Origin: an uncultured Elusimicrobium sp.
GTDB lineage: Bacteria > Elusimicrobiota > Elusimicrobia > Elusimicrobiales > Elusimicrobiaceae
Length of the DNA: 16,940 nt
Assembly: GCA_937891135.1 (NCBI GenBank)
Contig: CALAFB010000067.1
Coordinates: 1-16,940 of the forward strand
Direction: 5' to 3'
Part shown: piece after piece, positions 13,722 to 16,940 of the stretch
Position numbering within the stretch: the first letter of the stretch is position 1
How the letters are laid out: each line of letters starts with the position of its first letter
The notes under the pieces: generated by a model
Seen by the model: only the letters and a program-made list of their open reading frames with translations
Database searches by the model: none
Told to the model about the DNA's origin: nothing
Program-made: the position numbers and the translations under genes

Positions 13722-16238
13722 ATGTCTGAAGAATTAAACAATCAAACACAAAATGTAAACGTTCCTGTAGATTTATTTGGTAACATTGAACAGCGCGACG
13801 TAGCTACCGAAATGCGCTCTTATTACATTGACTACGCCATGAGCGTAATTGTAGGCCGTGCCTTGCCGGACGTGCGCGACGGCTTAAAACCCGTACACCG
13901 CCGTGTATTATATTCCATGAATGAAATGGGGCTAAAATACAACCGTCCGTATAAGAAATCCGCCCGTGTGGTGGGGGACGTGCTCGGTAAATACCACCCG
14001 CACGGGGATACAGCCGTCTATGATACGCTGGTACGTTTGGCGCAAGATTTTTCCATTCGTAAACCGTTGGTAGACGGACAAGGAAACTTTGGTTCCATTG
14101 ACGGAGATTCCGCCGCTGCCATGCGTTATACGGAGTGCCGGTTGGAAAAAATTTCCGACACCATGCTAGACGATTTGGACAAAGACACCGTCAAAATGAT
14201 TCCAAACTATGACGGCTCTTTGTTAGAACCTTCGGTCCTTCCCGCTAAACTGCCGGCCTTGCTCGTCAACGGTTCCGCCGGGATTGCCGTCGGTATGGCT
14301 ACAAACATTCCAACCCACAATTTAGGCGAAGTGTGCGACGGCATTATTGCTTACATCAAAAATCCGGATATTACCACCAAAGAGATGATGAAAATCATCA
14401 AAGGGCCGGACTTCCCCACCGGGGCCACGATCCGCGGTACCAAAGCCATTTATGAGTATTTTGAAACCGGCCACGGCAGCGTAAAAGTGCAGGCCGATAC
14501 GGAAATTGAAGACCGCAAAGGCGGCCGCCAAGCCATTGTGGTAACGGCCATTCCGTACCAGGTAAACAAAACCTCGTTAATTGAAAGTATTGTGGGTTTA
14601 GTGCGCGATAAAAAAGTAACCGATATTGCCGATATCCGTGACGAGTCGGACCGCCGCGGAATGCGCCTAGTTATTGAAATTAAACGCGACGGCAATGCGC
14701 AAGTTGTGTTAAACCACCTCTTTAAACATACGCAGTTGCAAACCACGTTCCCGGTCAATATGTTGGCGATTGTGGACGGCCGCCCGCGTGTGTTGTCTTT
14801 AAAAGAAGTCATGAAGGCGTACGTCAAACACCGCCAGGAAATAGTTACCAACCGTACGAAATTTGACTTAAACAAAGCGCAAAAACGCGAGCACATTTTA
14901 AACGGGTTACTCATTGCCATTGCGAACATGGACGAAGTAGTAGCCATTATCCGCAACGCCAAAGACCCGACGGAAGCCAAGTTTACCTTGATGAAACGCT
15001 TTACGCTGACCGAAGTGCAAGCCCAAGCCATTTTGGATATGCGCTTACACCAACTGACGCAGCTGTCCAGCCTGGCCATTGAAAACGAACGTAAAGACTT
15101 ATTAAAACTCATTGCGGATTTACAAGCCATTTTAGGCTCCCCGCAAAAGATTTTGGACATTATTGTGGACGAACTGGCCCAACTCAAAAAAGATTTTGAC
15201 GACCCGCGCCGCACCAAAATCGGCCCGGATATGGAAGATTTCTCCATGGAAGATTTCATTGAGAAAGAAGACGTCGTCATCACCATTTCTAACGACGGTT
15301 ACGCCAAACGGATTCCGTTGTCTACCTACCGCAGCCAAAACCGCGGCGGCAAAGGTATTATCGGCAGCAAAACCAAAGAGGAAGATTTTATGGAAAACTT
15401 ATTCATTACGTCTTCCCACGCTACGATTTTGATGTTCACCAACCGCGGACGTGCGTTTCCTTTGCGGGCGTTTGAAATCCCGGAAGGCAACCGGATGTCT
15501 AAAGGTAAAGCCCTTGTCAACTTGCTGCAACTGACCGGCGAAGAAAAAGTAACCTCTACCTTAGCCATTGAGGACTTTAACCCCGCTGCCGACGGCGAGC
15601 AAACCTATTTAACGCTCTGCACGCGCTTAGGTACCATTAAACGCGTGGCACTCAAAGAGTTTGAACATATCCGCCGCGCCGGGATTATTGCCATTGGCCT
15701 GGACGAAGGGGACGTGCTGATTAGTGCACAGTTGACGTTTGGTAAGAGCGATATTATCATTGCCACCCAAAACGGCAAATCCATTCGCTTTGATGAAAAC
15801 GAAGTCCGCGCCATGGGCCGCCAAGCCCGCGGGGTACGCGGTATCAGTTTGGAAGAAGGCGATATGGTAGTAGGGATGGAACACGGTCCGCACGAAGGAG
15901 TTCAGCCGGACGTACTTTCCGTCTGTGAAAACGGCTTTGGTAAACGGACCGAGTTTAGCGAATACAAACGCCAGCACCGCGGCGGTATGGGAATTATTAC
16001 CATTAAAACTTCCGCCCGCAACGGTAAAGTGGTGGGGATTAAACTCGTAGACGAGTCCAAAGACCTTATGATTATTACCGAAAAAGGCATGACGATACGC
16101 CTGCGCTGTGCGGATATCCGTTCCGTCGGCCGCAACGCGCAAGGAGTAACCTTAGCCCGTATGGAAGAAGGCGATAAGATTGCCCGCATTGCCCCGGTGG
16201 TAAAAGCCGAGGAAGAGGAAACAGCTGAAGAAAAATAA
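13722..16238 (+). CDS. gyrA: DNA gyrase subunit A
   Basis: GyrA cuts and passes DNA and wraps it for supercoiling. The 838-residue protein has the start region SYYIDYAMSVIVGRALPDVRD, the active-site Tyr136 in AMRYTECRL, and the quinolone-region helix HPHGDTAVYDT, in which the position of Escherichia coli Ser83 is Thr97 and that of Asp87 is Asp101. The C-terminal beta-pinwheel begins near residue 510 and carries a GyrA box, QNRGGKG at 539-545 (usual QRRGGKG), so it should be gyrase rather than topoisomerase IV. Related blades follow, such as RQHRGGMG. It ends in an acidic tail (VKAEEEETAEEK), as in other gyrases where it tunes activity. AAGGAG lies 8 nt before the ATG. A long hairpin follows the gene. 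Confidence 0.98.
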   Translation: MSEELNNQTQNVNVPVDLFGNIEQRDVATEMRSYYIDYAMSVIVGRALPDVRDGLKPVHRRVLYSMNEMGLKYNRPYKKSARVVGDVLGKYHPHGDTAVYDTLVRLAQDFSIRKPLVDGQGNFGSIDGDSAAAMRYTECRLEKISDTMLDDLDKDTVKMIPNYDGSLLEPSVLPAKLPALLVNGSAGIAVGMATNIPTHNLGEVCDGIIAYIKNPDITTKEMMKIIKGPDFPTGATIRGTKAIYEYFETGHGSVKVQADTEIEDRKGGRQAIVVTAIPYQVNKTSLIESIVGLVRDKKVTDIADIRDESDRRGMRLVIEIKRDGNAQVVLNHLFKHTQLQTTFPVNMLAIVDGRPRVLSLKEVMKAYVKHRQEIVTNRTKFDLNKAQKREHILNGLLIAIANMDEVVAIIRNAKDPTEAKFTLMKRFTLTEVQAQAILDMRLHQLTQLSSLAIENERKDLLKLIADLQAILGSPQKILDIIVDELAQLKKDFDDPRRTKIGPDMEDFSMEDFIEKEDVVITISNDGYAKRIPLSTYRSQNRGGKGIIGSKTKEEDFMENLFITSSHATILMFTNRGRAFPLRAFEIPEGNRMSKGKALVNLLQLTGEEKVTSTLAIEDFNPAADGEQTYLTLCTRLGTIKRVALKEFEHIRRAGIIAIGLDEGDVLISAQLTFGKSDIIIATQNGKSIRFDENEVRAMGRQARGVRGISLEEGDMVVGMEHGPHEGVQPDVLSVCENGFGKRTEFSEYKRQHRGGMGIITIKTSARNGKVVGIKLVDESKDLMIITEKGMTIRLRCADIRSVGRNAQGVTLARMEEGDKIARIAPVVKAEEEETAEEK

Positions 16239-16264
16239 TACACAAATTCATGCCTGTTTGTTAT

Positions 16265-16302
16265 ATATATGGGTGCAAATTTTTTAATTTGCACCCATAT
16301 AT
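16265..16302. terminator. Long hairpin after gyrA, probable terminator
   Basis: A perfect 17-bp stem (ATATATGGGTGCAAATT with AATTTGCACCCATATAT) closes a TTTT loop 26 bp after the gyrA stop. No T-tract follows on either strand, as with the hairpin at 532-566. Both lie between convergent genes, here gyrA and a pilin-like gene, so a bidirectional role is likely. The rest of 16303-16422 shows no clear gene or strong structure. Confidence 0.6.
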
Positions 16303-16422
16303 TGTAATGCTAAACCCTAGTTATGTCGTTGGATTGTTTTTAAATCCATTGGAATACCTCGGGTTGAATCTCAAGGACATGCTATTTAGGGAAACCATAG
16401 GCATAAACCCGTAGCAATTTAC

Positions 16423-16940
16423 TTAAAAACCTGCGTCAGAATATGTCCAGCCAAAAGGTTCCAAACCAATACAACCAAAAGGCTTTTTGTCCGCAGATAG
16501 GTCACTTAAGCATATTTTTTCCCATGTAATACCGTCTTGACTTTGTAGTAAAAGATCATAGCTTTTTCCGTCAGAAGTTTTAAAATATCCATTATTGATG
16601 CCTTCTATACAAAATCCAGACGGGCAATATTGTCCTACTCCCCCGAAAGTAACGTAGTAGTCCCAATGTTTAGAATGGCAAGCATCTAGGGAGTCATTTA
16701 AGGTACAGTCAATGTCTAAACTTTTGGATTCTAAAAGATTAATATAATCATTTGGTAATCCGTGTTCTAAGACATATCTATGTGTGGCTTGTTGCAACGC
16801 TGTGAGCATGGGTAGTGCCTCTGCTATCCGGCTTTTTTCTACGGCCTTCTGATATTGCGGCAACGCCACCGCTGCTAAGATACCAATGATGAGTACTACG
16901 ACCAAGAGTTCAATAAGTGTAAAACCCTTATTAAATAAAG
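16423..16940 (-). CDS. Type IV pilin-like protein (pseudopilin), 5' end cut by window edge
   Basis: Reading the minus strand from the window edge, the frame gives Leu-Phe-Asn-Lys-Gly then FTLIELLVVVLIIG and AAVALPQYQKAVEKSR, so the prepilin cleavage site is inside the window and only the start of the leader is missing. A start at 16905 would cut the signal in half and is wrong. The globular domain is about 145 residues with cysteine pairs (DCTLNDSLDACHSKHWDY, QYCPSGFC), a layout common in type IVa pilin-like proteins. It matches the pilin fragment at 1-509 closely over the first 35 mature residues, then diverges. It converges on gyrA, with a hairpin between them. As with the other two, the exact role (major pilin, minor pilin or pseudopilin) is open. 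Confidence 0.92.
   Translation of the reverse strand, partial: LFNKGFTLIELLVVVLIIGILAAVALPQYQKAVEKSRIAEALPMLTALQQATHRYVLEHGLPNDYINLLESKSLDIDCTLNDSLDACHSKHWDYYVTFGGVGQYCPSGFCIEGINNGYFKTSDGKSYDLLLQSQDGITWEKICLSDLSADKKPFGCIGLEPFGWTYSDAGF

Noticed and set aside
14450..15286. Long open frame of 278 codons on the strand opposite gyrA (and similar ones opposite gyrB).
   Set aside because: These are shadows of the strong codon bias of gyrase genes; the plus-strand proteins are unambiguous and the opposite frames show no family features.
16303..16422. Possible tRNA or small RNA between gyrA hairpin and the last pilin.
   Set aside because: No cloverleaf, T-loop consensus or convincing stem beyond 5 bp; nothing supportable.
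1..16940. CRISPR arrays, insertion sequences, tRNA or rRNA genes, phage genes.
   Set aside because: No direct-repeat arrays, transposase motifs or RNA gene signatures were seen; every large ORF is accounted for by the listed genes.

Overview
The window looks like the replication-origin neighbourhood of a small-genome, strictly anaerobic, Gram-negative-type bacterium. The best guess is the Elusimicrobiota (Elusimicrobium-like gut lineage). This is inferred from three paralogous type IV pilin-like genes scattered singly through 17 kb, an anaerobe's oxygen-defence set (superoxide reductase, flavodiiron protein, rubredoxin), a GyrB with the long insertion typical of Gram-negative bacteria, and the gene content around dnaA. 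No 16S rRNA or other phylogenetic marker was compared, so the assignment is moderate.

Layout. (1) 1-509: 3' part of a pilin-like gene, cut by the window edge. (2) 587-4506, minus strand: a glycosyltransferase gene and lepB (signal peptidase I), then a strong terminator, then parA-parB. Two near-identical parS-like palindromes (core AGTTTTCACGTGAAAACT) sit at the end of the glycosyltransferase gene and the end of lepB, exactly 1000 bp apart, so a parABS chromosome-segregation locus is present with its own sites. (3) 4569-5383: a small lipoprotein gene (+) converging on, and overlapping the stop of, a complete pilin-like gene (-). (4) 5384-5711: a gene-free, structured stretch that ends in a bidirectional terminator. 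(5) 5712-8021, minus strand: desulfoferrodoxin / flavodiiron protein / flavin-reductase-like protein / rubredoxin, a detoxification and electron-transfer module in which the last three genes are tightly coupled. (6) 8022-11199, plus strand: dnaA, a DnaA-box-rich intergenic region that is the likely oriC, dnaN, and a short DciA-like (DUF721) gene in the place where recF is usually found. (7) 11221-16238: gyrB and gyrA. (8) 16423-16940: 5' part of a third pilin-like gene on the minus strand, cut by the window edge.

How the genes work together. dnaA, oriC, dnaN and the presumed helicase loader DciA form an initiation cluster. gyrB-gyrA supplies the supercoiling needed at the origin, and parA/parB/parS about 6 kb away segregates the new origins. 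Most genes left of dnaA read leftward and those from dnaA on read rightward, as expected for replication leaving this region in both directions. The redox cluster is a separate module: electrons pass through the flavin protein and rubredoxin to the flavodiiron protein (O2 or NO reduction) and to superoxide reductase.

The least explained pieces are the structured 5.4-5.7 kb region, two hairpins upstream of dnaA, a DnaA box that includes the dnaA start codon, and a divergent pair of genes that both appear to be leaderless.
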